NCBI RefSeq assembly: GCF_900099905.1
Contig: NZ_FNEE01000006.1
Span: 1 to 64,000, forward strand
Length of the DNA stretch: 64,000 nt
Source: Mesorhizobium muleiense
GTDB lineage: Bacteria > Pseudomonadota > Alphaproteobacteria > Rhizobiales > Rhizobiaceae
Direction of reading: 5' to 3'
Under the pieces are notes generated by a model, which was not told the DNA's origin, searched no databases, and saw only the letters and a list, made by a program, of their open reading frames with translations. A program made the translations under genes and the position numbers. Of the stretch, positions 15,090-25,332 are shown one piece after another (the stretch's first letter is position 1; each line of letters opens with the position of its first letter).

Positions 15090-17395
15090 TACCGTCTCCT
15101 GCCGCGCGAGCCTGGACGCGATTGCGACGCACGGGCGCGGCCCTTGGCCTTGTGAAACGACCGTTTGGAGCCGGGCAGCGGCTTTGGGTCGGTCAGCATC
15201 TCGAAACGCATCGCGCCGGCCATAGGCGCCACCTCGATCAGGCGAACCTCGACGCGGTCGGCAAGCTGATAGCCCTTGCCGGTGCGTTCTCCGAAAAGCG
15301 ATCGGGCAGTTTCGTCGTATATATAGTAATCGCCGCCCAGACTTGACACCGGAATGAAACCATCTGCGCCATACTGCGGCAATTGGACAAATAGTCCCGA
15401 TTTGGTGACGCCCGAAATGCGTGCATCGAAGCAATCGTCGACACGCTCTGCCAGATAGGCGGCGATCAGCCGGTCGACCGTGTCGCGCTCGGCGGCCATG
15501 GCGCGGCGCTCGGTGGCTGAGATCAGCGCAGAAACTTCTTCCAGCCGCTCCGCTTCATCCTGCGTCAGTCCGCCTGCACCGAAGCCGAGCGCGGCAATCA
15601 GCCCGCGATGCACGATCAGGTCGGCATATCTGCGGATCGGCGAGGTGAAGTGCGCATAGCGTTTCAGGTTGAGGCCGAAATGGCCGATATTGCTTGGCGA
15701 ATATTCGGCCTGCATCTGCGTGCGCAGCACCACCTCGTTGACCAGCCCCTCATGGTCGGCGCCGCGGACGCGATCCAGGATGCCGTTGAACTGGTTTGGC
15801 CGCATCTGGGCGCCGCGCGCCAGCGAAAGGCCAAGCGTCTGCAGGAATTCACGCAGCGATTCCTGCTTGGCGAGCGAAGGTGCGTCATGGATGCGGTAGA
15901 CCAGCGCCTGTCGTTTCGCCTCCAGCGTCTCGGCCGCCGCGACATTGGCCTGGATCATGAATTCTTCGATCAGCTTGTGCGCGTCAAGCCGCTCCGGCAC
16001 GACGACGCGGTCAACGGTGCCGTCCTCCTTGAGCAGGATCTTCCGCTCCGGCAGTTCGAGCTCGAGCGGCTGGCGCGTCTCACGACCGCGCTTCACCACG
16101 GCATAGGCGTCCCACAGCGGCTTCATCACCGTGTCGAGAATCGGGCCGGTCTTGTCGTCCGGCGCGCCGTCGATCGCGGTCTGCGCCTGGCGATAGGCGA
16201 GTTTTGCCGCCGATTTCATCATGATGCGGTGGAACGAATGCCTGAGCTTGCGGCCATCGGCCGAGAAGGTCATGCGGACCGCCAGCGCCGGGCGGTCCTG
16301 GCCTTCGCGCAGCGAACAAAGGTCGTTGGAGATGCGCTCCGGCAGCATCGGCACGACGCGATCCGGGAAATAGACCGAGTTGCCACGCTTCAGCGCCTCG
16401 CGGTCGAGCGCGGTGCCATAGCGCACATAAGCGGCGACATCGGCAATCGCCACGGTAACGACCACGCCGCCGGGGTTCTTCTCGTCCGGATCTGCTGTCG
16501 CGAACACGGCGTCGTCATGGTCCTTGGCGTCGGCCGGATCGATGGTGACCAGCGGCAGCTCGCGCCAGTCTTCGCGGCCGGCCAGCGTCGCCGGTTTGAC
16601 CGCCTCCGCCTCGGCGGTGACGTCTGCCGGGAAAATATGCGGAATGTCGTGCGCGTGGATGGCGATCATCGAGACCGCCTTTTCGCTGGTCAGCGAACCC
16701 AGCACCGCCAGCACCTTGGCCCTGGGCAGCCCGTAGCGGGAGGCCCGCGCCGGCTCGACCTCGACCAGATCGCCGTTCTTGGCGCCGTTCTGGAATTCCT
16801 TGTCGACGACCAACTCCGGCTGGCGCCTTTCGACAGGCTCGATGCGGAAGGTACCGTCCTGCAGCACGCGAAAAACGCCGAGAACAGCATCGGTGCGCTT
16901 CTCGAAGATCTTCATCACCCGCCCGGTATAGGCAGGGCCGGTCGCATCATCGGTTGGAAAGGTCTTGGCCAGCACGCGGTCGCCAATGCCCGGGGTCGGG
17001 CCGCCGCCGCCACGCGACACCCGGATCGCTATGACAGGAGGCTCGCCGTTGCCCACCGCTTCGGTTGGGTGCGCCAAAAGCACGCCGTCGGCATCGCGGC
17101 CAAAGATGTCGAGCACGGCGACATGGGCGAGGGAGCCGACGCGGGCGAGCCGCTTGCGCTCCTTGGTCAGCAGGCCTTCATCCTGCAAGTCGCGCAATAC
17201 GTCCTTCAGCCAGATACGGTCCTCGCCGCGCAGCGCGAACGCCTTGGCGATGTCGCGTTTGCCTGAGCGATCCGGATTTTCGGCGATATAGCGCAGGATT
17301 TCGTCGCGGGACGGCCGGTAATCATCCTTGACTTTGGCCCGGGTGTCGGCGGTGCGCAGATCGCCATGACTTCTTCCGGATTCCCTGCGCGCCAC
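15089..17395 (-). CDS. rnr: Ribonuclease R
   Basis: A 768-aa 3'-5' exoribonuclease. An N-terminal winged-helix part (DEILRYIAENPDRSGKRDIAKAFAL) is followed by OB-fold cold-shock regions. The RNB catalytic domain begins near LVTIDPADAKDHDDAVFA, the Asp-rich metal site, and continues through PMLPERISNDLCSLREGQDRPALAV and FTSPIRRYADLIVHRGL. A C-terminal S1 domain (ARISGVTKSGLFVQLPQYGADGFIP) and a basic tail complete it. Start is GTG 17395, with AAGGGAT inside the topA end acting as ribosome binding site. The 6-bp gap to topA suggests one operon topA-rnr-DUF983. Confidence 0.95.
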   Translation of the reverse strand: MARRESGRSHGDLRTADTRAKVKDDYRPSRDEILRYIAENPDRSGKRDIAKAFALRGEDRIWLKDVLRDLQDEGLLTKERKRLARVGSLAHVAVLDIFGRDADGVLLAHPTEAVGNGEPPVIAIRVSRGGGGPTPGIGDRVLAKTFPTDDATGPAYTGRVMKIFEKRTDAVLGVFRVLQDGTFRIEPVERRQPELVVDKEFQNGAKNGDLVEVEPARASRYGLPRAKVLAVLGSLTSEKAVSMIAIHAHDIPHIFPADVTAEAEAVKPATLAGREDWRELPLVTIDPADAKDHDDAVFATADPDEKNPGGVVVTVAIADVAAYVRYGTALDREALKRGNSVYFPDRVVPMLPERISNDLCSLREGQDRPALAVRMTFSADGRKLRHSFHRIMMKSAAKLAYRQAQTAIDGAPDDKTGPILDTVMKPLWDAYAVVKRGRETRQPLELELPERKILLKEDGTVDRVVVPERLDAHKLIEEFMIQANVAAAETLEAKRQALVYRIHDAPSLAKQESLREFLQTLGLSLARGAQMRPNQFNGILDRVRGADHEGLVNEVVLRTQMQAEYSPSNIGHFGLNLKRYAHFTSPIRRYADLIVHRGLIAALGFGAGGLTQDEAERLEEVSALISATERRAMAAERDTVDRLIAAYLAERVDDCFDARISGVTKSGLFVQLPQYGADGFIPVSSLGGDYYIYDETARSLFGERTGKGYQLADRVEVRLIEVAPMAGAMRFEMLTDPKPLPGSKRSFHKAKGRARASQSRPGSRGRRR

Positions 17396-17401
17396 GATGC
17401 A

Positions 17402-20041
17402 CTATCCCTTCTTGTTGGCCACTTTCTTGGCCGCCATTTTTTGGGCCGCCGGTTTTTTGGCCGCAGGCTTTTTGGCAGGTGCGGCCGCTTTGCGGAAGGG
17501 CTTTCTGCCGCCATTGCCGCCCTTGGCTTCCTTCTCGGCAATGAGCGCCACCGCGTCCTCGATCGTCACCGACTGCGGGTCCTTGCCCTTCGGCAGCGTC
17601 GCATTGACCTTGCCGAAATTGACATAGGGCCCGTATTTGCCATCACGCACGACGATCTTGCCGCCGCCCGCCGGATGCTCGCCAAGTTCCTTCAAGGCGG
17701 CGGGCGTGCCGCCATTGCGACCGCCGGGGCCCTTCAATTGCTTCTCGGCGATCACCGACACGGCGCGGTTGAGACCGATCGAGAACACGTCCTCGATATT
17801 GTCGAGATTGGCGTAGGTGCCGTCATGCAGCACGAACGGGCCGTAGCGCCCCAGCCCGGCCGAGATCATCTTGCCGGATTCCGGATGCTTGCCGACGTCG
17901 CGCGGCAGCGACAGCAGGGCGAGGGCTTTTTCGTGGTCGATCGAATCGGCGGTCCAGCCCTTGGGCAGGCTGGAGCGCTTGGCTTCCTTGCCGTCGCCGC
18001 GCTGGACATAGGGCCCGAAACGACCACTGCGCAGCGTGATTTCCTCCGCCGTATAGGGATCCTTGCCCAGCACCTTGGTGCCGTCCTCGCCATTGCCGTT
18101 TTCGGCATTGGGGTTGGCGGCGTCGCCGAGCTGGCGGGTGAAGGAGCATTCGGGATAGTTCGAGCAGCCGACAAAGGCGCCGAATTTGCCGAGCTTCAGC
18201 GACAGGTTGCCGGTACCGCATTTCGGGCAGATCCGCGGGTTCGAACCGTCTTCCCGCGCCGGAAACACCAGCGGCGCCAGTTCCTCGTTGAGGGCGTCGA
18301 GCACATCGGTGACGCGCAATTCCTTGATATCGGCGACGGCGCCTGAAAAATCCTTCCAGAAATCGCGCAGCACATCCTTCCAGGCGAGCTTGCCGTCGGA
18401 AATCTCGTCGAGTTTTTCCTCGAGCGAGGCGGTGAAATCATATTCGACATAGCGCTCGAAGAAGCTTTCGAGGAAGGCCGACAACAGCCGGCCCTTGGCC
18501 TGCGGCAACAGCTTGCGCTTGTCCATGCTGACGTAGTCGCGGTCCTCCAGCGTCTTCAGGATCGCCGTGTAGGTCGACGGCCGGCCGATGCCGAGCTCTT
18601 CCAGCTTCTTGATCAGCGAGGCTTCCGAATAGCGCGGCGGCGGTTCGGTGGTGTGCTGGGTGGCGTTGATCGCCTCGCGCTCGAGCTGTTCGCCGGCACG
18701 GATCTCGGGCAGACGGCGGTCTTCCTCGTCTTCCGCATCCTCGTCCTTCTGGTCGGTGTAGGCGGCAATGAAGCCATCGAAGCGAACGACCGAACCGACG
18801 GCGCGAAGCTCCGCGCTGCGGGCGCCGTTGACCGCCTCGATCTCGACGGTGGTGCGCTCGATCTCGGCCGGCTGCATCTGGCTGGCGATGGCGCGTTTCC
18901 AGACAATCTCGTAAAGCCGCGCCTGGTCGGCATCGAGATATTGCCTGACCGAAGCCGGCGTGCGCATGAAATCGGTCGGGCGGATCGCTTCGTGCGCTTC
19001 CTGGGCGTTCTTGGCCTTGGTCGTGTAGTTGCGCGGCTTTTCGGGCAGGTATTTTGGGCCGAACTCTTTTGCGATCGCATCGCGCGCGGCTGATATCGCC
19101 TCGGGCGCCATCTGCACGCCGTCGGTTCGCATATAGGTGATCAGGCCGGTGGTCTCGCCGCCGATGTCCATGCCTTCATAGAGCCGCTGCGCCACCTGCA
19201 TGGTGCGGCTTGCCGAAAAACCGAGGCGCGAGGAGGCGGCCTGCTGCAGCGTCGAGGTGGTGAAGGGCGGGCCTGGATTGCGCCTGGTCGGCTTGGCTTC
19301 GACCGACAGCGCCTTGAAGGTCGCGCCATCCAGCATCGCCTTGATGTCGTCGGCCTGCGCCTTGTTCGAAATGTCGAGCTTTTGCAGTCTCTTGCGATCG
19401 AAGGCAGTCAGCCGCGCCTCGAAATTATCCTTGCGCGGCGTGCCGAGAATGGCGGCGATCTGCCAGTATTCCTCGCGGATGAAGCGCTCGATTTCCAATT
19501 CGCGGTCGCAGACGAGGCGCAGTGCCACCGACTGGACGCGGCCGGCGGAGCGGGCGCCCGGCAGCTTGCGCCACAGCACGGGCGACAGCGTGAATCCGAC
19601 GAGATAGTCGAGCGCGCGGCGGGCGAGATAGGCGTCGACCAGCGGCGCATCGATCTGGCGCGGATTGGCCATCGCTTCCAGCACCGACGATTTGGTGATG
19701 GCGTTGAAGACGACGCGGCTGACCGGCTTGTCCTTCAGCGCACGCTTCTGCTTCAGCACTTCAAGGACATGCCAGGAAATGGCTTCGCCCTCACGGTCCG
19801 GATCGGTGGCGAGGATCAGGCCGTCGGCGTCTTTGACCGCCTTGGCGATGTCGGCAAGACGTTTGCTCGAGGCGGTGTCGACAGCCCAGGACATGGCAAA
19901 ATCCTCGTCCGGACGCACCGAGCCATCCTTGGCCGGCAGATCGCGGACGTGGCCGAACGAGGCCAGGACCTTGTAGTTCTTTCCGAGGTACTTGTTGATT
20001 GTCTTCGCTTTGGCCGGCGATTCGACGACGACGACGTCCAT
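17402..20041 (-). CDS. topA: DNA topoisomerase I
   Basis: An 879-aa type IA topoisomerase that relaxes negative supercoils. The TOPRIM domain is at the N-terminus (MDVVVVESPAKAKTINKYLG; LILATDPDREGEAISWHV). The active-site Tyr is in GLITYMRTDGVQMA. A four-cysteine zinc finger (CPKCGTGNLSL...GCSNYPEC) and further C-terminal Topo_C repeats (GRYGPFVLHDGTYANL; GKYGPYVNFG) follow. It ends with a Lys/Ala-rich histone-like tail (KKPAAKKPAAQKMAAKK), usual in alphaproteobacterial TopA. First gene of the topA-rnr operon. Confidence 0.97.
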   Translation of the reverse strand: MDVVVVESPAKAKTINKYLGKNYKVLASFGHVRDLPAKDGSVRPDEDFAMSWAVDTASSKRLADIAKAVKDADGLILATDPDREGEAISWHVLEVLKQKRALKDKPVSRVVFNAITKSSVLEAMANPRQIDAPLVDAYLARRALDYLVGFTLSPVLWRKLPGARSAGRVQSVALRLVCDRELEIERFIREEYWQIAAILGTPRKDNFEARLTAFDRKRLQKLDISNKAQADDIKAMLDGATFKALSVEAKPTRRNPGPPFTTSTLQQAASSRLGFSASRTMQVAQRLYEGMDIGGETTGLITYMRTDGVQMAPEAISAARDAIAKEFGPKYLPEKPRNYTTKAKNAQEAHEAIRPTDFMRTPASVRQYLDADQARLYEIVWKRAIASQMQPAEIERTTVEIEAVNGARSAELRAVGSVVRFDGFIAAYTDQKDEDAEDEEDRRLPEIRAGEQLEREAINATQHTTEPPPRYSEASLIKKLEELGIGRPSTYTAILKTLEDRDYVSMDKRKLLPQAKGRLLSAFLESFFERYVEYDFTASLEEKLDEISDGKLAWKDVLRDFWKDFSGAVADIKELRVTDVLDALNEELAPLVFPAREDGSNPRICPKCGTGNLSLKLGKFGAFVGCSNYPECSFTRQLGDAANPNAENGNGEDGTKVLGKDPYTAEEITLRSGRFGPYVQRGDGKEAKRSSLPKGWTADSIDHEKALALLSLPRDVGKHPESGKMISAGLGRYGPFVLHDGTYANLDNIEDVFSIGLNRAVSVIAEKQLKGPGGRNGGTPAALKELGEHPAGGGKIVVRDGKYGPYVNFGKVNATLPKGKDPQSVTIEDAVALIAEKEAKGGNGGRKPFRKAAAPAKKPAAKKPAAQKMAAKKVANKKG

Positions 20042-20456
20042 GAGGTCTCATATCAGCTGTGGTGCGGCAGAAGAATTCCGCTGCGCGCGACGAAATCTCG
20101 TATAATTGTCGCTCACATGGCCGTGCTTTTGCATCCGGTCAAGGGCAAGCGCCCAAAATGCAGTCCTGCATTGAGGGGTGCGTCATGTGATATCCGCAAT
20201 CCTGGATAGGGAGAGCGGCTGCCCTGATCGTTGGACAAACCGGCAATGAATCCGGGAGAACGGGACAAATACTTGCGCCGATATAAGAGAAACATCGATC
20301 ACGCGCCAGCCCTGGTTTGAAGAGACGGCAGGCATGATGCGACGTTGACGGGCGAGACGGGCGTGGCAAGCGGCCGTGCGACTTGCCACGCGATGGTGAT
20401 TGGCGGATCGGCGCGGTCGCGGCTATATGGCAGCGCAAACCATCAGGAGTTCGGGA
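20042..20456. other. Non-coding interval upstream of topA and ccdA
   Basis: These 415 bp between divergent topA and ccdA hold no ORF I can support. dprA, which I recall as a frequent neighbour upstream of topA in rhizobia, is not present here. The region probably carries both promoters, but I cannot place them reliably. Confidence 0.5.
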
Positions 20457-21203
20457 ATGGCGTTGGATATCGGCTATGTCAGCGCGGTCGGGGCGGGGGC
20501 GATCTCGTTCCTGTCGCCTTGCGTGCTGCCGCTGGTGCCGCCCTATCTCTGCTATATGGCCGGCGTGTCGGTCGATGATTTCCGCGGCAATGCCGGCGCC
20601 ACCGCCAGGGCCGACGCACGCAGCGCGCTGCTTTTTGCCTCGATCGCCTTCGTTCTCGGCTTCTCGACCGTGTTCGTGGCGCTGGGCGCCGGCGCCTCGA
20701 CCATCGGCCGGCTGCTGCGCGTCTGGCAGGAGCCGCTGGCGATGGCGGCTGGCGTGCTCATCATCCTGATGGGGCTGAATTTTCTCGGCATATTGCGCAT
20801 CCCGCTGCTGTCGCGTGAGGCGCGCTTCCAGTCACAGGGCAAGCCGGCCAGTATCGTTGCCGCTTATGTCATGGGACTGGCCTTCGCCTTCGGCTGGACA
20901 CCCTGCATCGGACCGGTGCTGGGTCCGATCCTGACGCTGGCCGGCGGCCGCGAGACGGTGGGCGAGGGCGCGGCTCTGCTTGCCGCCTATTCGCTCGGCC
21001 TCGGCATACCGTTCCTGGTCGCGGCGCTGTTTTCCGGCGCCTTCATGCGCTTTCTCGCAAAATTCCGCGTCCATCTCGGCCGCGTCGAAAAGGCGATGGG
21101 CGCGCTGCTGGTCGTCGCCGGCGTGTTTTTCCTGACCGGCGGCGTGCAGGCCGCATCCTACTGGCTGCTGGAGAATTTCCCGGTGCTGGGGCAGTTGGGG
21201 TGA
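20457..21203 (+). CDS. ccdA: CcdA-type thiol-disulfide transport protein
   Basis: A 248-aa polytopic membrane protein. ATG 20457 follows AGGAG at 8 bp. The two redox Cys of the DsbD/CcdA family are visible: Cys22 in SFLSPCVLPLVPPYL and Cys150 in FGWTPCIGPVLGPIL, each at the start of a symmetric three-helix half. CcdA moves reducing equivalents from cytoplasmic thioredoxin to periplasmic thiols, chiefly for cytochrome c maturation. No ccm genes are adjacent, so the exact partner is unknown. Confidence 0.93.
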   Translation: MALDIGYVSAVGAGAISFLSPCVLPLVPPYLCYMAGVSVDDFRGNAGATARADARSALLFASIAFVLGFSTVFVALGAGASTIGRLLRVWQEPLAMAAGVLIILMGLNFLGILRIPLLSREARFQSQGKPASIVAAYVMGLAFAFGWTPCIGPVLGPILTLAGGRETVGEGAALLAAYSLGLGIPFLVAALFSGAFMRFLAKFRVHLGRVEKAMGALLVVAGVFFLTGGVQAASYWLLENFPVLGQLG

Positions 21204-21241
21204 AATTGGATCAATGCTGTCGCAAATTGGTGTTGCCGGCC

Positions 21242-21445
21242 CGCAATCGCTTCAGGTCTGCGCTGCCCCTCATCGCCCTGCCGGGCACTTCTCCCCGTAT
21301 AGTGACGGGGAGAAGGGACGCCTTCGCAGAGGATTTCGCCAATCTCCAACGCTGCAGAAAGAGCGCCAAGGTTGCGGCCAGCCCTCTTCTCCCCGTCACT
21401 ATACGGGGAGAAGGTGCCGGCAGGCGGATGAGGGGCAGCGCCGAG
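21242..21445 (+). repeat. Family B palindromic repeat element, copy 1
   Basis: Outer arms GCGCTGCCCCTCAT (21260-21273) and ATGAGGGGCAGCGC (21428-21441) are perfect complements. Inside are a second pair built on TTCTCCCCGTATAGTGACGG and its mirror, and a central core with GATTTCGCCAA at 21332. The left flank GCAATCGCTTCAGGTCTG is also found, inverted, at the right end of copy 2 (47427-47443), so it belongs to the element. The element fills most of the gap between ccdA and glmU. Confidence 0.82.
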
Positions 21446-21551
21446 TTCGAAAATTGGACTGCCGCAAATCTCACCGGAATTTAACCGCATTGGTGCAGCA
21501 TGGCGCCAATCCATGCCTTGATTCCCAACCCTCTTTATATGGTCGCATTCC

Positions 21552-22913
21552 ATGAGCCAGAGAACCTGCCTGTCCGTCATCCTCGCCGCCGGCGAGGGCA
21601 CGCGCATGAAAAGCGCTGTGCCAAAAGTGCTGCACCCGATCGCCGGCCTGCCGATGGTCGCCCATGTCGTCAAGGCTGCGGAAGCCGCAGGCAGCGGTGA
21701 TCTGGCGCTGGTGATCGGCCATGGCGCGGACGAGATGCGCAAGGCCACGCAAAAATTCGCGCCGAAGGCGGAGACCTTCGTCCAGGACAAGCGGCTCGGC
21801 ACGGCGCATGCCGTTCTGGCGGCTCGCGACGCGATCTCAAAGGGTTACGACGACATCCTCGTCATGTTCGGCGACACGCCGCTGATCGACCCGGAGGTGC
21901 TGAGTGCTGCGCGTCTGAAACTGGCCGGAGGCGCTGCCGTCGTTGTGGTCGGCTTCCGCACGTCAAATCCGTCCGGCTATGGCCGACTGATCGAAAAAGG
22001 CGGCAAGCTCATCGCCATCCGCGAGGAAAAGGACTGCACCGACGAGGAGAAGAAAATCACCTTCTGCAATGGCGGTCTGATGGCGGTTGCCGGCAAGCAC
22101 GCGCTGCAGCTGCTCGACCAGGTCGGCAACGACAACGCCAAGGGCGAATACTATCTCACCGACATCGTCGAGATCGCCGGCGGGCAGGGTTTTGACGTCG
22201 TTGCGGCAGAAGCCGGCTTCGAGAATGTGCTCGGCATCAACAACCGTGCCGAACTCGCTGCGGCCGAAGGCATCTGGCAGGCGCGCCGGCGGCGCGAGGC
22301 CATGCTCTCCGGGGTTTCCCTGATCGCACCCGAAACCGTCTTCTTTTCATACGATACCGAGATCGGCGCCGATACGATCGTCGAGCCCAATGTCTGGTTC
22401 GGGCCGGGCGTGACAATCGCCACCGGCGCCAGGATCCATGCCTTCAGCCATATTGAAGGTGCCACGATCGCTTCGAACTGCGATGTCGGTCCGTTTGCAC
22501 GGCTGCGGCCGGGCGCCGATCTCAAGCAAAGAGCCAAGGTCGGCAATTTCTGCGAGGTCAAGCAGGCGACGGTCGAGGAGGGCGCCAAGGTCAATCACCT
22601 GACCTATATCGGCGATGCCCGCGTCGGCGCCGGCGCCAATATCGGCGCTGGAACCATCACCTGCAATTATGACGGCTACTCGAAGTTCTTCACCGACATC
22701 GGCGAAGGCGCCTTCGTCGGCTCGAATTCGTCGCTGGTGGCGCCTGTCACAATCGGCAAGGGCGGCTACGTCGCTTCGGGCAGCGTGATCACCGAAAGCG
22801 TGCCCGACGATGCGCTCGCCTTCGGCCGCGCCCGCCAGAGGACGCTGCCTGGCAAGGGCAAGGAATTGCGCGAGCGTTTTGCTGCGGCTGCGGCGGCCCG
22901 GAAAAAAGGCTAG
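21552..22913 (+). CDS. glmU: Bifunctional UDP-GlcNAc pyrophosphorylase / GlcN-1-P acetyltransferase
   Basis: A 453-aa cytoplasmic enzyme for the last two steps to UDP-GlcNAc, the precursor of peptidoglycan and LPS. The N-terminal uridylyltransferase domain starts [27 protein letters not shown] (nucleotide-binding GxGTRMxS..PK). The C-terminal left-handed beta-helix is visible as hexapeptide repeats from about residue 255 ([26 protein letters not shown]...[21 protein letters not shown]). It lies upstream of glmS, which makes the GlcN-6-P used in the same pathway, with a 158-bp gap. Confidence 0.97.
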   Translation: MSQRTCLSVILAAGEGTRMKSAVPKVLHPIAGLPMVAHVVKAAEAAGSGDLALVIGHGADEMRKATQKFAPKAETFVQDKRLGTAHAVLAARDAISKGYDDILVMFGDTPLIDPEVLSAARLKLAGGAAVVVVGFRTSNPSGYGRLIEKGGKLIAIREEKDCTDEEKKITFCNGGLMAVAGKHALQLLDQVGNDNAKGEYYLTDIVEIAGGQGFDVVAAEAGFENVLGINNRAELAAAEGIWQARRRREAMLSGVSLIAPETVFFSYDTEIGADTIVEPNVWFGPGVTIATGARIHAFSHIEGATIASNCDVGPFARLRPGADLKQRAKVGNFCEVKQATVEEGAKVNHLTYIGDARVGAGANIGAGTITCNYDGYSKFFTDIGEGAFVGSNSSLVAPVTIGKGGYVASGSVITESVPDDALAFGRARQRTLPGKGKELRERFAAAAAARKKG

Positions 22914-23071
22914 CCTGGCTGCTGTAACCGGATTGCAAGAGCGCCCTGTCATGGTGCATCTGTGCAGAACCGTTCCGGCTGATACGGAACAAAACGCAAT
23001 GTGATTTTCGCGGCAGCCCGGCCAACCCTAAATAGCGCCGGGTTTTCATGCCGGAATCGGGGGCAACGTCT

Positions 23072-24895
23072 ATGTGCGGTATCGTCGGAATTGTCAGTCA
23101 CTCGCCGGTCGCGCCGCTCATCGTCGATGCGCTGAAAAGGCTCGAATATCGCGGCTATGATTCGGCCGGCGTCGCCACCGTCGAGCACGGCCAGCTGGCG
23201 CGTCGTCGCGCCGAGGGCAAGCTGATCAATCTCGAACGCCGGCTGAAGGACGAACCGCTCGACGGCATGATCGGCATCGGCCATACGCGCTGGGCGACGC
23301 ATGGCGTGCCCAACGAGACCAATGCGCATCCGCATTTTTCCGACGGCGTCGCCATCGTCCACAACGGCATCATCGAGAATTTCGCCGAATTGCGCGACGA
23401 GCTGATGCGCGACGGCTACACATTTTCATCGCAGACCGACACCGAGGTCGTCGCACACCTGGTCGGGCGCGAACTGGCCAGGGGCCTGCAGCCGGTCGAG
23501 GCCACGCACCAAGCGCTGAAGCGGCTGGAAGGCGCCTTTGCGCTGGCCATCATGTTCAGGGGAGACGAGGATCTCATCGTTGGCGCGCGCAACGGTCCAC
23601 CGCTGGCCGTCGGCCATGGCGATGGCGAGATGTTTTTGGGCTCCGACGCTATCGCGCTTGCCCCCTTCACCAATTCGATCACCTATCTGGAGGATGGCGA
23701 CTGGGCGGTGGTGCGCCGTAACGAGGTTGCCATCTTCGACATGGACGGCAACAAGGTCGAGCGCAAGCGCCAGCAGTCGCTTAGCACCAGCTTCATGGTC
23801 GACAAGGGCAACCGGCGCCATTTCATGGAGAAGGAAATCCATGAACAGCCCGAGGTGATCTCGCACACGCTGGCGCATTATGTGGATTTCGTTGGCGGCG
23901 TCTCGAAGCCGCTCGACCTGCCGTTCGATTTCGCCAAAATCGACCGGCTGGCGATTTCGGCCTGCGGCACTGCCTATCTGGCCGGCCTGATCAGCAAATA
24001 CTGGTTCGAGCGCTATGCGCGGCTGCCGGTCGACATCGATGTCGCTTCGGAATTCCGTTACCGTGAAATGCCGCTGTCGAAGACAGACGCCGCCTTCTTC
24101 ATCTCGCAATCGGGCGAGACCGCCGACACGCTGGCCTCGCTGCGCTATTGCCGCAAGGCCGGCATGAAGATCGGCGCGGTCGTCAATGTCCGCGAATCGA
24201 CGATGGCGCGCGAATCCGACGTTATCCTGCCGACGCTGGCCGGGCCGGAGATCGGCGTCGCCTCGACCAAGGCTTTTACCTGTCAATTGTCGGTGCTGGC
24301 TTCGCTTGCCGTGCGGGCCGGGGTGGCGCGCGGAACGATTTCGCCGGAACAGGAAACGACGCTGGTCCGCCAACTGTCGGAAGCGCCGCGCTACGCCAAC
24401 CAGGTCCTGAAGCTCGACGGCCAGATCGAGAAGGTTGCGCGCGACCTCTCGCACTACAAGAACGTGCTCTATCTCGGCCGCGACACCAATTTCCCGCTGG
24501 CCATGGAAGGCGCGCTGAAGCTCAAGGAAATCTCCTATATCCATGCCGAGGGCTATGCTGCCGGCGAGCTGAAGCACGGGCCGATCGCGCTGATCGACGA
24601 GAACATGCCGGTGATCGTCATTGCCCCGCATGACCGCATTTTTGAAAAAACCGTGTCGAACATGCAGGAAGTGGCGGCGCGCGGCGGCAAGATCATCCTG
24701 ATCACCGACAGCAAGGGTGCCGCGCACGCCACGGTGAAGACGATGGAGACGATCGTGCTGCCGGACGTGCCGGAAATCATCTCGCCGATCGTCTACGCGC
24801 TGCCGATCCAGATGCTGGCCTATTTCACCGCGGTGTTCATGGGCACCGACGTCGACCAGCCGCGCAACCTGGCGAAATCGGTGACGGTGGAGTAA
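23072..24895 (+). CDS. glmS: Glutamine--fructose-6-phosphate aminotransferase (isomerizing)
   Basis: 607 aa from ATG 23072, so that the catalytic Cys directly follows Met (MCGIVGIVSHSPVAP); an upstream in-frame ATG at 23048 would bury this nucleophile. The N-terminal glutaminase domain (RLEYRGYDSAGVAT, GHTRWATHG) is followed by two SIS isomerase domains (ISACGTAYLAGLISKYWFE; SQSGETADTLASLRY; GRDTNFPLAMEGALKLKEISYIHAEGYAAGELKHGPIALI). It ends with the conserved DVDQPRNLAKSVTVE. It makes glucosamine-6-phosphate. No glmS ribozyme is evident. Confidence 0.97.
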   Translation: MCGIVGIVSHSPVAPLIVDALKRLEYRGYDSAGVATVEHGQLARRRAEGKLINLERRLKDEPLDGMIGIGHTRWATHGVPNETNAHPHFSDGVAIVHNGIIENFAELRDELMRDGYTFSSQTDTEVVAHLVGRELARGLQPVEATHQALKRLEGAFALAIMFRGDEDLIVGARNGPPLAVGHGDGEMFLGSDAIALAPFTNSITYLEDGDWAVVRRNEVAIFDMDGNKVERKRQQSLSTSFMVDKGNRRHFMEKEIHEQPEVISHTLAHYVDFVGGVSKPLDLPFDFAKIDRLAISACGTAYLAGLISKYWFERYARLPVDIDVASEFRYREMPLSKTDAAFFISQSGETADTLASLRYCRKAGMKIGAVVNVRESTMARESDVILPTLAGPEIGVASTKAFTCQLSVLASLAVRAGVARGTISPEQETTLVRQLSEAPRYANQVLKLDGQIEKVARDLSHYKNVLYLGRDTNFPLAMEGALKLKEISYIHAEGYAAGELKHGPIALIDENMPVIVIAPHDRIFEKTVSNMQEVAARGGKIILITDSKGAAHATVKTMETIVLPDVPEIISPIVYALPIQMLAYFTAVFMGTDVDQPRNLAKSVTVE

Positions 24896-24941
24896 GGGCT
24901 GGCAAGTTTCGACCAGCTGCCGATAGGTCCGGTGACGGTTA

Positions 24942-24996
24942 GTATCAGTTATTGATACATATTTCTTGCACGCCCTCGTGTATCAATGTATGATAC
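24942..24996 (+). promoter_or_regulatory. Promoter and twin operators of the HigBA-type module
   Basis: Two identical-pattern palindromes, GTATCA-N5-TGATAC, lie at 24942-24958 and 24980-24996, 38 bp apart centre to centre. A good sigma-70 promoter overlaps them: TTGCAC (24966-24971), 17 bp, TATGAT (24989-24994). The second palindrome covers the -10 box, so antitoxin binding there should block RNA polymerase. Transcription would start near 25001, just before the TTG start at 25014. Confidence 0.75.
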
Positions 24997-25013
24997 GTGA
25001 CGAGGGGCAGAAA

Positions 25014-25295
25014 TTGATCGTTTCGTTCAAAGGCAAGGCGGTGGAAGCGGTTGCCGAGGGGAAGGCGCCGAAGGGTTTTCCACCCGATCTGGTTGCCCGT
25101 GGCGAACGTCGTCTTCGTGCTATCGCCAATGCCGCCCAATTGAATGACCTTAGATCGCCACCCGGAAACCACCTTGAAGCTCTGAAAGGGAGTAGAGCTG
25201 GGCAGCATTCTATCCGTATCAACGACCAATGGCGCATCTGCTTCAGATGGACTGATGCTGGCGCCGAGGATGTGGAGATCGTCGACTACCATTGA
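25014..25295 (+). CDS. higB: HigB-type (RelE/ParE superfamily) toxin
   Basis: A 93-aa probable ribosome-dependent mRNA interferase: LIVSFKGKAVEAVAEGKAPKGF...LVARGERRLRAIANAAQLNDLRSPPGNHLEALKG...QHSIRINDQWRICFRWTDAGAEDVEIVDYH, the classic HigB pattern. I choose TTG 25014: it has GAGGGG upstream, matches the usual start (xIVSFK) and follows the predicted transcription start by about 13 nt. Starts at 24966 or 24990 would lie inside the promoter/operator. Toxin-before-antitoxin order is typical of higBA. Confidence 0.9.
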   Translation: MIVSFKGKAVEAVAEGKAPKGFPPDLVARGERRLRAIANAAQLNDLRSPPGNHLEALKGSRAGQHSIRINDQWRICFRWTDAGAEDVEIVDYH

Positions 25296-25332
25296 GTGGG
25301 CACTTGCCCTAATCCTTCGAGGTCCCTGAACC

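Noticed and set aside
15608-17266. A 552-codon plus-strand ORF
   Set aside because: It is antisense to rnr and its composition (many Arg, Gly and His) is that of a shadow frame.
24966-25013. Earlier starts for the HigB-type toxin
   Set aside because: They fall inside the -35/-10 region and the second operator, so they would not be on the mRNA.
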